A DNA stretch of 64,000 bases from Lactobacillaceae bacterium AF64-9pH9TA (GTDB lineage Bacteria > Bacillota > Bacilli > Lactobacillales > Lactobacillaceae): positions 34,303-98,302 of the forward strand of contig JAQDCK010000006.1 of the NCBI GenBank assembly GCA_027681045.1, in the 5' to 3' direction. The position numbers and the translations under genes were made by a program. Below the pieces are notes generated by a model that did not search any database, was not told where the DNA came from, and saw nothing but the letters and a program-made list of their open reading frames with translations. How positions within the stretch are numbered: the stretch's first letter is position 1; each line of letters starts with the position of its first letter. Below, in pieces: positions 33,416 through 42,185 of the stretch.

Positions 33416-36400
33416 TCAGTGCAAATTTACCTGCTTCATATCCCAAATTTTGAAGTCCAGGCTCTCTCTTTGGCCTAAAGCTTCCAGCTTGAGCAGGTAG
33501 TAGTCATTTACCTGTAAATTCAAAGTTAACTTGGCCAGTTCCCCGGCAAAAAGCCAGCACCTGTAGCGGCCGGAAGAATCAGCCAGAATCAAGGTCGCCA
33601 TCTTCCGTCCCCGCTTGTCTTCCTGGTAGCGGACAGCCAAAAGCTTGGCCAGGGCCTGGCCCCTTTCTTTAACCCGGAAGTCGCCTAAGCGCTTGGTCCG
33701 GTAGTGCTGGTCAAAATAGCGCTCAAGAGCCAGGTCCTTAGGCTTGACGGTAACCGGCTTGACTTCCTCAGCCTGCTCGAGCTGCTTTAAGTCCAAAAGG
33801 CGCAAATCCTGCAAGATCAGCTGGTAGCCCCGGCTGTCCTTTTGGTCTTCTTTTTTGGCAACTTGCAGGAGGTAGACGGCGTTTTCTTTCAGAATTTGGA
33901 CAAAGCGGCGGTACTGACTGGTAAAAATGGTCACCTTCTCGCTGGTCTGTCCGTCGCTAAAGACGGCGTTGCTGCCTAATTCACCGGCCCGGGCTCCCCT
34001 CTTGACCCGCCAGTCGTTTTTCTTAATGAACTGGGCAAGCACCTGCCCGGTCTCGTTTAAGGCAAGACCAGCAAAAGGCTTGGCCCCATAACGCTTGGCC
34101 AGGGCCTGGCCGGCAATTTCAAGAGGAGATGCCGTTACGGCAAAGCCCATGGCTCTTTCTTCCATAGCCACCTTTTCTGCTGCCGTCGGCATTGGCACGT
34201 TTTCTTCCTTGGCGGCCAAAAAGTCCTGCAAGACCAGGCTCTTTTGCGCCAAGCGGGCAGTATTGAGCATGTTGCCGCAGTTGACCAAAAGACTGGCCCG
34301 GTTGGGACTGACCTGGTCAAAGAGGCCGGCTTCGATCAAGGGGACCAGCTGCTTTTCTTTCAATTCCTTGGTATCCAGCTGCCGCAAAAAAGCCGGGAAG
34401 CTGGTTACTGGCCGTTTTAGGGCCAGAAACTGGTCCAAAAAGGCCGGCGTGATCCCCATAATGTCCTTTAAGCCCAGGTAGATCCGTCCTTCAAACAAGC
34501 GGGCCTCTGCTTGGCTCAAGTTGATGTCGGGCCCCAGGACCTCAACGCCGGCCTTTCTGGCCTGGCGGATGATGGCCCCTTTTTCCTTGCCCCGGCTGGC
34601 CCGGAGCTTTTCCAAGTAGAACTCCCTTGGGAAATGGACGGACAAGAAGGCCTGCCAGTAGGCCAAAAGGGCATAGGCGACGGCGTGAGAGTGGTTGAAG
34701 CCATAGTTGGCGAAAGGCTCGATTAAGGCGTAGACTGCCTCGGCAGCTTGCCGGCTGTGTCCCTTTCTGACAGCGCCAGCGACAAACTTGCCCTTTTCTT
34801 CGGCTAAGAGGCCAGCCTGCTTTTTGGAAATCGCGTTTCGAAAGACGTCAGCCTCCGCCAGGCTAAAGCCCGCGAAAATCCGGGCCGTCTGCATGACCTG
34901 CTCCTGGTAGACGAAAATACCATAGGTCGGTCCCAGGACTTCTTTTAAGCTGGGGTCAGGATATTGAACCGGGCTGGTCCCGTTTTTCCGGGCGACGTAC
35001 AAGGGGATGCTGGCGATCGGGCCCGGCCGGTAAAGGGCCACGGCGACGGACAAGTCGTCAAAGGTCCGGGGCTGGATTTTTCTTAAGACCTTCTGCATCC
35101 CGCTGGAATTAAACTGGAAGATCTGCTGGGTCTCCCCGCGGGCAAAAAGGCGCAAGGTATCCGGATCATCCAGGGGCAGCCGGGTCAAGTCCAAGGGGCC
35201 GTTGGACTTTTGAATCTCGGTTAAAACTCCTTCCAAAAGCTCCAGATTGTCCAGGGTCAGAAAGTCGATCTTTAAGAGGCCATACTTTTCAACGTACTTT
35301 TTGGTCTGCTCGACCGTCCACAGAGGGGCTTCTTTCCCAGTCATCAGGCCAATCTGCCGGGACAGGGGCTCTTCACTGATGATCAGGCCAGGAGCGTGGG
35401 TGCCCGTGTCTTCCGGCAGCCCTTCCAGCCTTTGGGCGGTTTGATAAAGAAGGCGGGTCAAAGGACTGGCAGCAACCAGGGCCTTAAATTCAGCCTGCTG
35501 GCCAGCTTCGGCCAAAGTTTTGGCTGCCCCCATGGCCTGCTTGAGGCGGGCGATAGCCGGCAGGGTTAAGCCAAAGACCTGACCGGTCCGCTCAAGGACG
35601 CTTTTGGCCTTCATGGTCGTCAAGGCCAAAATCCGGGCCACCAGATCAGAACCCTCGCCAAAGTGGGCTTTAGCACCGTATTTTTCCTGCACGTAAGCAA
35701 AAGCCAGCTTTCGTCCACTCGTGGTAAAGTCCAGGTCGATGTCGGGCATATTTGCCCGGGCGGGGTTTAAGAAGCGCTCAAAGAGCAGGTCGTATTTTAA
35801 GGGGTCAATTTGGGTAATGCCTAAAGCATAGGCCACCAAGGACCCGGCAGCTGACCCCCGGCCCGGGCCGACCAGGGCGCCTTTTTGCCGGCAGTAATTG
35901 ACGATGTCGCCGACAATCAAAAAGTAGTCAGCAAAGCCCATCTGCTGGATGACGGTCAGTTCCTTTTGCAAGCGGGCTTGGTAAATTCCCTGCCTGAGGC
36001 CTAATTTTTCCAGGCCGGCAAAAGCCAGCTTTTCCAAATATTGGTCAGAAGACAAAGCTGTTGCTTGCGGAAAGACCGGCAGCTGGGGCTCTTTAAAAGG
36101 AATCTTAGCCTGGCAGCTGGCCGCGATCTTGCCGCTGTTGGCCAAAGCTTCTTCTAAGCCCATTTCCCGGCAGGCTTCTTCCAAGGCAGCCGCGGGCCGC
36201 AGCCAATGTGACCCCTGCCCCTCCGCCATCAAGGTCAGTTCATGCTCATCCAGAACCCGTCTTTCCTTAATGGCCTGCAGGACCTTGCAAAGAAACTGGT
36301 CGCCCGGGTCTAAGTAGCGGACGTCCTCAACAACCGTGACGGGCAAGACTGAAATTTCTGCCAGCTTTTTGACATAGGCATCATAAGCGGCCGCGGATTC

Positions 36401-36910
36401 AGCCGGGTAAACGCCTAAGTATAAGGGCAGACCTTTTGGCAAAAAGGACTGGAGCTTTTTAACATATTCCTTACCGCTGCTGCGCAGTTTATTAAGCTGG
36501 CGCAGTTCGCTGGTCGGCCCGGCAGGCACGATCACGGTCAAATCAGACAATTCGGGCAGGTCAGCTAAGCTGGGGGATGATCCAGCAAGGTCGCCAGAAG
36601 CGATATTTAAAAAGCTGGACAGGCGCATCAAGGACTGGTAGCCTTTTTGACTTTGCGCCAAAAAGACCAGGTCATATTCTGCTTCTTCCAATTCGATTCC
36701 CTTAAAACGGCCCTGCAGGCCCAAAAGGGGCTTGATGCCTACTTTTACGGCTTCCTGGTAAAAGTCGGCCAGGCCAAAAGTTACATTGATGTCCGTCAGT
36801 GCCACGGCGCTATAACCCCGCTCTTTTGCCCCCTTGACCAGGTCAGCCGTTTTCATTGGGCTGGCCAGAATGGTATTGGTCGAAATCGTCTGCAATGCTG
36901 CTATGTTCAC
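33416..36910 (-). CDS. dnaE: DNA polymerase III alpha subunit DnaE
   Basis: Error-prone-type replicative polymerase working with PolC in Gram-positives. About 1164 aa. The polymerase core is intact: GPGRGSAAGSLVAYALGIT and NMPDIDLDF with the catalytic aspartates, then the helix-hairpin-helix and a C-terminal OB fold. The N-terminal PHP domain has lost its metal ligands: the usual HxHTEYS is replaced by LQTISTNTIL and TDH reads TDI, so no proofreading is expected from it. I start at GTG 36910, eight bases after AGGG; the frame is open to GTG 36931. Upstream of pfkA but with a 208-nt gap, so probably separately transcribed. Confidence 0.95.
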   Translation of the reverse strand: MNIAALQTISTNTILASPMKTADLVKGAKERGYSAVALTDINVTFGLADFYQEAVKVGIKPLLGLQGRFKGIELEEAEYDLVFLAQSQKGYQSLMRLSSFLNIASGDLAGSSPSLADLPELSDLTVIVPAGPTSELRQLNKLRSSGKEYVKKLQSFLPKGLPLYLGVYPAESAAAYDAYVKKLAEISVLPVTVVEDVRYLDPGDQFLCKVLQAIKERRVLDEHELTLMAEGQGSHWLRPAAALEEACREMGLEEALANSGKIAASCQAKIPFKEPQLPVFPQATALSSDQYLEKLAFAGLEKLGLRQGIYQARLQKELTVIQQMGFADYFLIVGDIVNYCRQKGALVGPGRGSAAGSLVAYALGITQIDPLKYDLLFERFLNPARANMPDIDLDFTTSGRKLAFAYVQEKYGAKAHFGEGSDLVARILALTTMKAKSVLERTGQVFGLTLPAIARLKQAMGAAKTLAEAGQQAEFKALVAASPLTRLLYQTAQRLEGLPEDTGTHAPGLIISEEPLSRQIGLMTGKEAPLWTVEQTKKYVEKYGLLKIDFLTLDNLELLEGVLTEIQKSNGPLDLTRLPLDDPDTLRLFARGETQQIFQFNSSGMQKVLRKIQPRTFDDLSVAVALYRPGPIASIPLYVARKNGTSPVQYPDPSLKEVLGPTYGIFVYQEQVMQTARIFAGFSLAEADVFRNAISKKQAGLLAEEKGKFVAGAVRKGHSRQAAEAVYALIEPFANYGFNHSHAVAYALLAYWQAFLSVHFPREFYLEKLRASRGKEKGAIIRQARKAGVEVLGPDINLSQAEARLFEGRIYLGLKDIMGITPAFLDQFLALKRPVTSFPAFLRQLDTKELKEKQLVPLIEAGLFDQVSPNRASLLVNCGNMLNTARLAQKSLVLQDFLAAKEENVPMPTAAEKVAMEERAMGFAVTASPLEIAGQALAKRYGAKPFAGLALNETGQVLAQFIKKNDWRVKRGARAGELGSNAVFSDGQTSEKVTIFTSQYRRFVQILKENAVYLLQVAKKEDQKDSRGYQLILQDLRLLDLKQLEQAEEVKPVTVKPKDLALERYFDQHYRTKRLGDFRVKERGQALAKLLAVRYQEDKRGRKMATLILADSSGRYRCWLFAGELAKLTLNLQVNDYYLLKLEALGQRESLDFKIWDMKQVNLH

Positions 36911-37029
36911 CTTGCTCGCCCTGCCTTTCACTTTTTGCTAGTTATTTTAATTATAGCAAAGTCCTTTTTCCGCCAATTGAATTTGCTTGCCGATTCTGGT
37001 AAAATGCAGAGCGAAAGAAGGAAGATACT

Positions 37030-37230
37030 ATGGGACGTTACATTGTTTGCATCGTCTGGGGGATGATTTTTACTTTCATCATCGGCTTCATCGGAGCCCC
37101 TCTGACCCAGAGCACGTATAACCCTGTTACCTTGTTGATCGTCGGTGCCGTATTTGGCCTGCTGTTCTCTTTGACTATTTCAAAGATCACGGCCAAGTCA
37201 TACAAGGACGACTCCGCGTACAGCAAATAA
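37030..37230 (+). CDS. Small two-helix membrane protein, DUF2929 type
   Basis: 66 aa: two transmembrane helices (IVCIVWGMIFTFIIGFIGAP and TLLIVGAVFGLLFSLTI) and a short charged tail. It matches the DUF2929 family of Firmicutes, of unknown function. AAGGAAG precedes the ATG. It is divergent from dnaE and followed by its own terminator. Confidence 0.82.
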   Translation: MGRYIVCIVWGMIFTFIIGFIGAPLTQSTYNPVTLLIVGAVFGLLFSLTISKITAKSYKDDSAYSK

Positions 37231-37243
37231 AACAGAAGACCAC

Positions 37244-37273
37244 AGTGGCTAGCCTAACCGGCTAGCCCTTTTT
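37244..37273 (+). terminator. Terminator after the DUF2929 gene
   Basis: GGCTAG / CTAGCC hairpin with a following T run. Confidence 0.7.
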
Positions 37274-37347
37274 GTTGTAATTTTTTCTGTCCACGGGCAA
37301 AAGATGGTATGATTTACCTAGTCTAAATTTATTAAGGAAGTTGACTA

Positions 37348-38424
37348 ATGAAAGATAACCTGATCGTTTTTAAAGTAGGAACCTCCTCGCTGACCAGCCC
37401 GGCCGGCGACCTGGATCCGGAGAAGATCAAAAGAATTACCCGGCAGCTGGCCCAGCTGCACCAGGCCGGCTACAAGCTGGTCCTGGTAACTTCAGGATCC
37501 ATCGCGGCTGGCTTCCGCCGGCTCGGCTTTGACAAACGACCCAGGAAGGTGGCCGACAAGCAGGCCGCGGCCGCTGTCGGCCAGGGGCTCTTGATCGAGG
37601 AATACACCCGCAGCCTTTTGGTCCAGGGCGTGGTTTCCGCCCAGATCCTCCTGACCCAGGACGACTTTGCTGACCAGCGCCGCTACCAAAATGCCCAAAC
37701 GGCCTTGAACGTTCTTTTGAACCGGCGGGTCATCCCCATCATCAACGAAAATGATACTATCGCCATCGATGAACTGAAAGTCGGCGACAACGACACCTTG
37801 TCAGCCCAGGTAGCTTCCCTTTTAAAGGCCGACCTCCTGGTCCTTTTGACAGATGTGCCTGGCCTGTACAGCGACAACCCAAGAAAGAACCCTGATGCCC
37901 GGCCGATCCCGGTCATCAACGAGATTACCCCGCAAATTTTTGCAATGGCCGGCGGGGCTGGGTCCAGCAACGGAACCGGGGGCATGGCCACCAAGATCAA
38001 AGCCGCTGACATGGCGACCAAGTCCGGCGTCCCGGTCTTCATCTGTTCAGCAGACTCTACTGCCCTGGTTGACGCCGTTCACCAGAAGAACCAGGGGACC
38101 CTTTTTACTGCCAACGAAAATGCCTTCAACCAGAAGAAACAGTGGCTGGCCTTCTACGCCCCGGCCAAAGCCCGGGTCTACATCGACCACGGAGCCGTCC
38201 ACGCCATGGCTAGGGAAGGCTCCAGCCTCCTTATTTCCGGGATCAAACAGGTCCAGGGTAACTTTAAGAAAGATGACATCGTAGAAGTCTATAGCTTGAA
38301 GAGCAAGAAACTGATCGGCAAGGGCAAGGCCCAATTCTCCCGGCCTGTTCTGGAAGAAATTCTGGAGCAAAAGCACCCTGAAGGCATCTTCATCCACCGC
38401 GACGACTGGGTTACCACCCTTTGA
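37348..38424 (+). CDS. proB: Glutamate 5-kinase
   Basis: First enzyme of proline synthesis, phosphorylating the gamma-carboxyl of glutamate. 358 aa: amino-acid kinase domain with [15 protein letters not shown] at the N-terminus, [22 protein letters not shown] and [12 protein letters not shown], then a C-terminal PUA domain. AAGGAAG precedes the ATG. First gene of proBAC; proA begins 22 nt after its stop. Confidence 0.97.
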   Translation: MKDNLIVFKVGTSSLTSPAGDLDPEKIKRITRQLAQLHQAGYKLVLVTSGSIAAGFRRLGFDKRPRKVADKQAAAAVGQGLLIEEYTRSLLVQGVVSAQILLTQDDFADQRRYQNAQTALNVLLNRRVIPIINENDTIAIDELKVGDNDTLSAQVASLLKADLLVLLTDVPGLYSDNPRKNPDARPIPVINEITPQIFAMAGGAGSSNGTGGMATKIKAADMATKSGVPVFICSADSTALVDAVHQKNQGTLFTANENAFNQKKQWLAFYAPAKARVYIDHGAVHAMAREGSSLLISGIKQVQGNFKKDDIVEVYSLKSKKLIGKGKAQFSRPVLEEILEQKHPEGIFIHRDDWVTTL

Positions 38425-38446
38425 TTTGAGAAAGGAAAAAGAAAAT

Positions 38447-39694
38447 ATGACTGAAAGTTCAACTCAGCAACTGATGGACAGCCTGCTAGCAAACAAGGCG
38501 GCTGTCAACCTGGCAAATACTGCCGATAAGAACGAAGCCTTGGCCTTGATGGCTGACAGCCTGCTGGATCATGAAGCAGAGATCATGGCTGCCAACCAGC
38601 TTGACCTGGAAAAGGCCAAGGGGCAGATTCCTGACGTCATGCTGGACCGGCTCCGCCTTACCCCAGACCGCTTAGCCGGCATGGCCAGCGGCATCCGGGC
38701 CTTGATCGACCTGCCAGATCCAGTGGGTCGCCTTTTAGGCGAGCACACAGCTGACAATGGCCTTAAGATTGAAAAGCGGTCCGTGCCTTTTGGCTTGATC
38801 GGGATGATCTATGAAAGCCGGCCAAACGTCACTTCTGACGTAGCGGCCCTGGCTCTTAAGTCCGGCAATGCCGCCCTTTTGCGGTCCGGCAAGGATGCTT
38901 TTAATTCTGCTAACGCCATCATGCAGGCCTTAAAGGCGGGCTTAGCTAAAAGCAAGATCTCCCCAAAGGTGATTGAATTGGTGCAAGACACCAGCCGGCA
39001 GTCTTCCAGCGAAATGATGACGGCCCGGGGCAAGATCGACCTCTTGATCCCGCGCGGAGGCAAGGGATTGATCAGAGCGGTTGTTGACAACGCCAAAGTT
39101 CCGGTAATTGAAACCGGGACCGGGATCTGCCATATCTATGTCAACAAGGCCGCTAATTTGGACGAGGCGGTCAAGATCACGGCCAATGCCAAGATGAGCC
39201 GGCCATCAGTCTGCAACGCTGCTGAAGTCTGCCTAGTTGACCAGAAAGTTGCCGCTGACTTCCTACCTCGTTTAGCTAAAGCTTTTGCCGGCAAGGTTGA
39301 GATGCGAGCTGACGAAAGAGCCAAGGATTTTTTGCCAGAAGCTAAAGCAGCTGGCCCGGACGACTTCGACGCGGAATTTTTGGACTACATTATGGCTATC
39401 AAGGTCGTGGACGGAATTGAAGAAGCGCTTGACCACATCGCCAAGCACTCAACCCACCACAGCGAAGCCATCGTGACTGAAGACCAAGCAGCCGCTGACC
39501 GCTTTACCCAAGCCGTCGACTCAGCCTCTGTTTACGTCAACGCTTCTACCCGCTTTACCGACGGGGGTGAATTCGGCCTGGGCTGCGAACTGGGCATTTC
39601 CACCCAGAAGATGCATGCCCGGGGGCCAATGGGCTTAAACGAACTTAACAGCTACAAGTACATCGTCCGTGGCCAGGGCCAGGTCAGAGAATAG
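38447..39694 (+). CDS. proA: Glutamate-5-semialdehyde dehydrogenase
   Basis: NADPH-dependent reduction of gamma-glutamyl phosphate. About 415 aa, ALDH superfamily, with the nucleophile cysteine in [11 protein letters not shown] and the downstream [20 protein letters not shown] signature. ATG 38447 is chosen because AAAGGAAAAAG lies before it; an in-frame TTG at 38426 adds only seven residues covering that ribosome site. Confidence 0.97.
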   Translation: MTESSTQQLMDSLLANKAAVNLANTADKNEALALMADSLLDHEAEIMAANQLDLEKAKGQIPDVMLDRLRLTPDRLAGMASGIRALIDLPDPVGRLLGEHTADNGLKIEKRSVPFGLIGMIYESRPNVTSDVAALALKSGNAALLRSGKDAFNSANAIMQALKAGLAKSKISPKVIELVQDTSRQSSSEMMTARGKIDLLIPRGGKGLIRAVVDNAKVPVIETGTGICHIYVNKAANLDEAVKITANAKMSRPSVCNAAEVCLVDQKVAADFLPRLAKAFAGKVEMRADERAKDFLPEAKAAGPDDFDAEFLDYIMAIKVVDGIEEALDHIAKHSTHHSEAIVTEDQAAADRFTQAVDSASVYVNASTRFTDGGEFGLGCELGISTQKMHARGPMGLNELNSYKYIVRGQGQVRE

Positions 39695-39707
39695 CAAGGA
39701 GTTTTTT

Positions 39708-40481
39708 ATGAAAGTTGGATTTATCGGTTTAGGCAACATGGGAAGCGCGATCGCCAGAGCAGTGGCCAAGTGTGATGACGTCAGCCTGCTTTTGAGCAGC
39801 CACAACCCGGAAAAAGCCGGCAAGCTGCAGGCGGAAATCGGCGGCCAGCTCTTAGACAACGCGCAAGTTGCTGCTGAAAGCGACGTAGTCTTTTTAGGCG
39901 TCAAGCCTTACCAGGTGGCCAGCACCATCAAGGAAATTGGCGAAGGCAGCAATAACGGCAGCATCTGGATCTCCATGGCGACCGGGGTCAGCCTGGAAAC
40001 TTTGGCCAAGCTTCTGCCCGGCCACGACCTGGTCAGAATGATGCCCAACACCCCAGTAGCCATCGGCCAGGGCATGACCAGCTACACCAGCCAGAGCAGC
40101 AAGGCCAAAGATGTCTTCAAGGAATTAATGGCTCACTCCGGCAAGGTCGTGGAAATCCAGGAAGGCTTGATGGATGCCGCTACGGCAGTAGCTGGCTGCG
40201 GTCCGGCCTTCGTCTACCAGTTTATTGAAGCCCTGGGCGACGCTGGCGTGCAAAACGGCCTCTCCCGCTCCCAAGCCATTGAAATGGCCGCCCAGACGGT
40301 TTTGGGCTCAGCCCAGATGGTCCTGGCAACCGGCCAGCACCCGGCCCAGCTCAGAGATGCCGTAACTTCACCAGGCGGCTCAACCATTGCCGGCGTCGTT
40401 GAACTGGAGAAGAATGGTTTCCGCTACGCGGCCATCAGCGCAGTTAACGCGGCTCTTAAGCGGAACCAGGAATTGGGCTAA
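39708..40481 (+). CDS. proC: Pyrroline-5-carboxylate reductase
   Basis: Final step to proline. About 257 aa. N-terminal Rossmann motif VGFIGLGNMGSAIARA, MMPNTPVAIGQGM, and the signature GCGPAFVYQFIEAL...VTSPGGSTIAGV. The start is ATG 39708, behind AAGGAG, 13 nt after proA. Completing proBAC in one operon indicates proline prototrophy potential. Confidence 0.96.
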   Translation: MKVGFIGLGNMGSAIARAVAKCDDVSLLLSSHNPEKAGKLQAEIGGQLLDNAQVAAESDVVFLGVKPYQVASTIKEIGEGSNNGSIWISMATGVSLETLAKLLPGHDLVRMMPNTPVAIGQGMTSYTSQSSKAKDVFKELMAHSGKVVEIQEGLMDAATAVAGCGPAFVYQFIEALGDAGVQNGLSRSQAIEMAAQTVLGSAQMVLATGQHPAQLRDAVTSPGGSTIAGVVELEKNGFRYAAISAVNAALKRNQELG

Positions 40482-40507
40482 AGAGCTAATAAATACGATA
40501 ACAAAGA

Positions 40508-40550
40508 AATACCCACTGAAGATTTGCTTTCCTTCAGTGGGTATTTTTTC
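40508..40550 (+). terminator. Terminator of proBAC
   Basis: ATACCCACTGAAG / CTTCAGTGGGTAT followed by a T run. Confidence 0.88.
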
Positions 40551-40642
40551 GCAAGTTTAATGGCTGGTTTCTACCATGGTGTAAGATTGGTCCAGACGAT
40601 CTGCTCGATTTCCAGAATCAGCGTAGTCTCTCTGGCCCCAAG

Positions 40643-40816
40643 CTACTGCCGGTCATATTCATCTGGCAGATCAGCCTTAATCCGGCGGAAGACCTCGCCA
40701 AACTTGATGTACAACTTCTTGTGCAGGTAAGAGTAGATCGACCCTTCCAAGATCTTTTTGGACAAAGCCTTGGTTCCCAGGCCTGACTCCTTATAGACAA
40801 AGCGTTCCCGCTTTTC
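40643..40816 (-). pseudogene. Remnant of an unidentified gene (C-terminal part)
   Basis: From the UPF0340 stop leftward, one minus frame reads as plausible protein with good lactobacillus codon use: KRERFVYKESGLGTKALSKK, later LHKKLYIKFGEVFRRIKADL and DEYDRQ then stop. No start codon lies in it; a TGA is just upstream. It looks like the decayed tail of a basic protein. Not identified. Confidence 0.4.
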
Positions 40817-41378
40817 ACATCAAAGCCTGATCGTAGATAGCCCGCTGGCCGCCGACATACTTTGGCCGGCGGCGGGCACAGATGATTCTGGCCTCTCCGA
40901 TCTTGTCCAGGGAAATTCTCAGGGGAACGACCACCGGATGCAGGTGCATCCCAATCAAGGTACCGCCAATGTCAATCCCGGCTTCCCCCCGGGCAGCAAT
41001 GTCTTCTACAAGTACCGCATTTGGCATTTTCTGGTAGGCTACGGTCGCGAAGGCCCCGCCGGCATGGTTTGGCTGGGGAATGGCGTTAACCTGCTCTAAG
41101 TCATACTTTTCCATCGCTTCCCGGCTGACCACCAGGGCCCGGTTCAAGTGCTCGCAGCACTGGGCGGCCAGGAAGATCCCCTTTCCCGCCAAAACCTCGT
41201 TAATCCCCTGGTAAAGGGCTTCAGCAACATCAGTGCTGGTATTGGTGCCGATCGCCTCACCTAAGACCTCGCTTGAAGAGCAGCCAACCACGAAAAACTG
41301 GCCGGCCTTGATCCCGGATGCCTCGACAATTTCACTGACGGCCTGCTTGGCCTGCTTTTGAATTTCTGCTAAATCCAT
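40815..41378 (-). CDS. UPF0340 family protein (YwlG/TIGR01440)
   Basis: 187 aa, typical for the UPF0340 family, cytoplasmic and of unknown function. Characteristic stretches are FFVVGCSSSEVLGEAIGTNT, AAQCCEHLNRALV and DIGGTLIGMHLHPVVVPLR. GGAGG precedes the ATG. Monocistronic as far as visible, and followed by the gene remnant above with a one- to two-base overlap of frames. Confidence 0.88.
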   Translation of the reverse strand: MDLAEIQKQAKQAVSEIVEASGIKAGQFFVVGCSSSEVLGEAIGTNTSTDVAEALYQGINEVLAGKGIFLAAQCCEHLNRALVVSREAMEKYDLEQVNAIPQPNHAGGAFATVAYQKMPNAVLVEDIAARGEAGIDIGGTLIGMHLHPVVVPLRISLDKIGEARIICARRRPKYVGGQRAIYDQALM

Positions 41379-41525
41379 CTTTTTCCTCCAATCTTATTTC
41401 TTGCTTTGCTTGCTGCCTTTATTGTAACTCAGTCCGCAGATTCTGCCGCGAGCATAATCAAATCTGTTAAAATATAGAAAAAATAATAAAAATTTCTGTT
41501 CATAATTAGTGAGGTGTTGCTTCCC

Positions 41526-42185
41526 ATGCACAAGCAAAGTTTGCCGCTCAAATTTTCTTTTGTCTTTGTCGTTCTTTCAATGGCTATTTCCCTGCTCACT
41601 ACCGCCTGGCAATTAGTGCAAGGAAAGTCCAGCAGCCTGCTCCTGGTCCTTGAGACCGGGGCTGGCCTGCTCTTGGTCCTTTTGCCGGCCCTTTTAAGCA
41701 AGTGGCTTCGCTTTTACCTACCAGCTTTTTTATACTTTTTCTTCCTGGCCTTTATCTATTGCGCCATTTACCTGGGAGATGCCTACCACTTCTACTACAT
41801 CCCTTACTGGGACAAGTTCCTCCACTTGATCAGCGGGGCCTTGCTCTTCGGCCTGGCCTGGGCCATCCTGGGCTGCTTCAAGTTTAAGGAAGAGCTGCCA
41901 GCTGGCTTTTTGTGCCTGTACGGGGTGGCCTTTGCCGTCTTCTGCGGGGTCCTCTGGGAATGCTATGAGTTTACCTGTGACGGTCTTTTCGCCATGAACC
42001 TGCAGCGCTACCTGTCAGCGGGCCGGGCTCTTGCCGGCCGGGCAGCCTTAATGGACACCATGGGCGACTTGATCGCCGACCTGGCCGGCAGCTTCCTCTT
42101 CAGCTGCTGGAGCTACTGGCGGCTGAAAAACAACCGCTCCTGGCTCAAGACCTTCTTTTTCAAGAAATACAGCCCGGACGACTAG
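41526..42185 (+). CDS. YjdF/DUF2238-like integral membrane protein
   Basis: About 219 aa with six or so transmembrane helices. The polar motif YHFYYIPYWDKFLHLISGAL and, later, ECYEFTCDG and DTMGDLIADLAGS match the DUF2238/YjdF family of inner-membrane proteins of unknown function. GAGG lies 11 nt before ATG 41526; TTG 41514 is an alternative. It converges on the helicase gene, their last four bases overlapping. Confidence 0.78.
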   Translation: MHKQSLPLKFSFVFVVLSMAISLLTTAWQLVQGKSSSLLLVLETGAGLLLVLLPALLSKWLRFYLPAFLYFFFLAFIYCAIYLGDAYHFYYIPYWDKFLHLISGALLFGLAWAILGCFKFKEELPAGFLCLYGVAFAVFCGVLWECYEFTCDGLFAMNLQRYLSAGRALAGRAALMDTMGDLIADLAGSFLFSCWSYWRLKNNRSWLKTFFFKKYSPDD

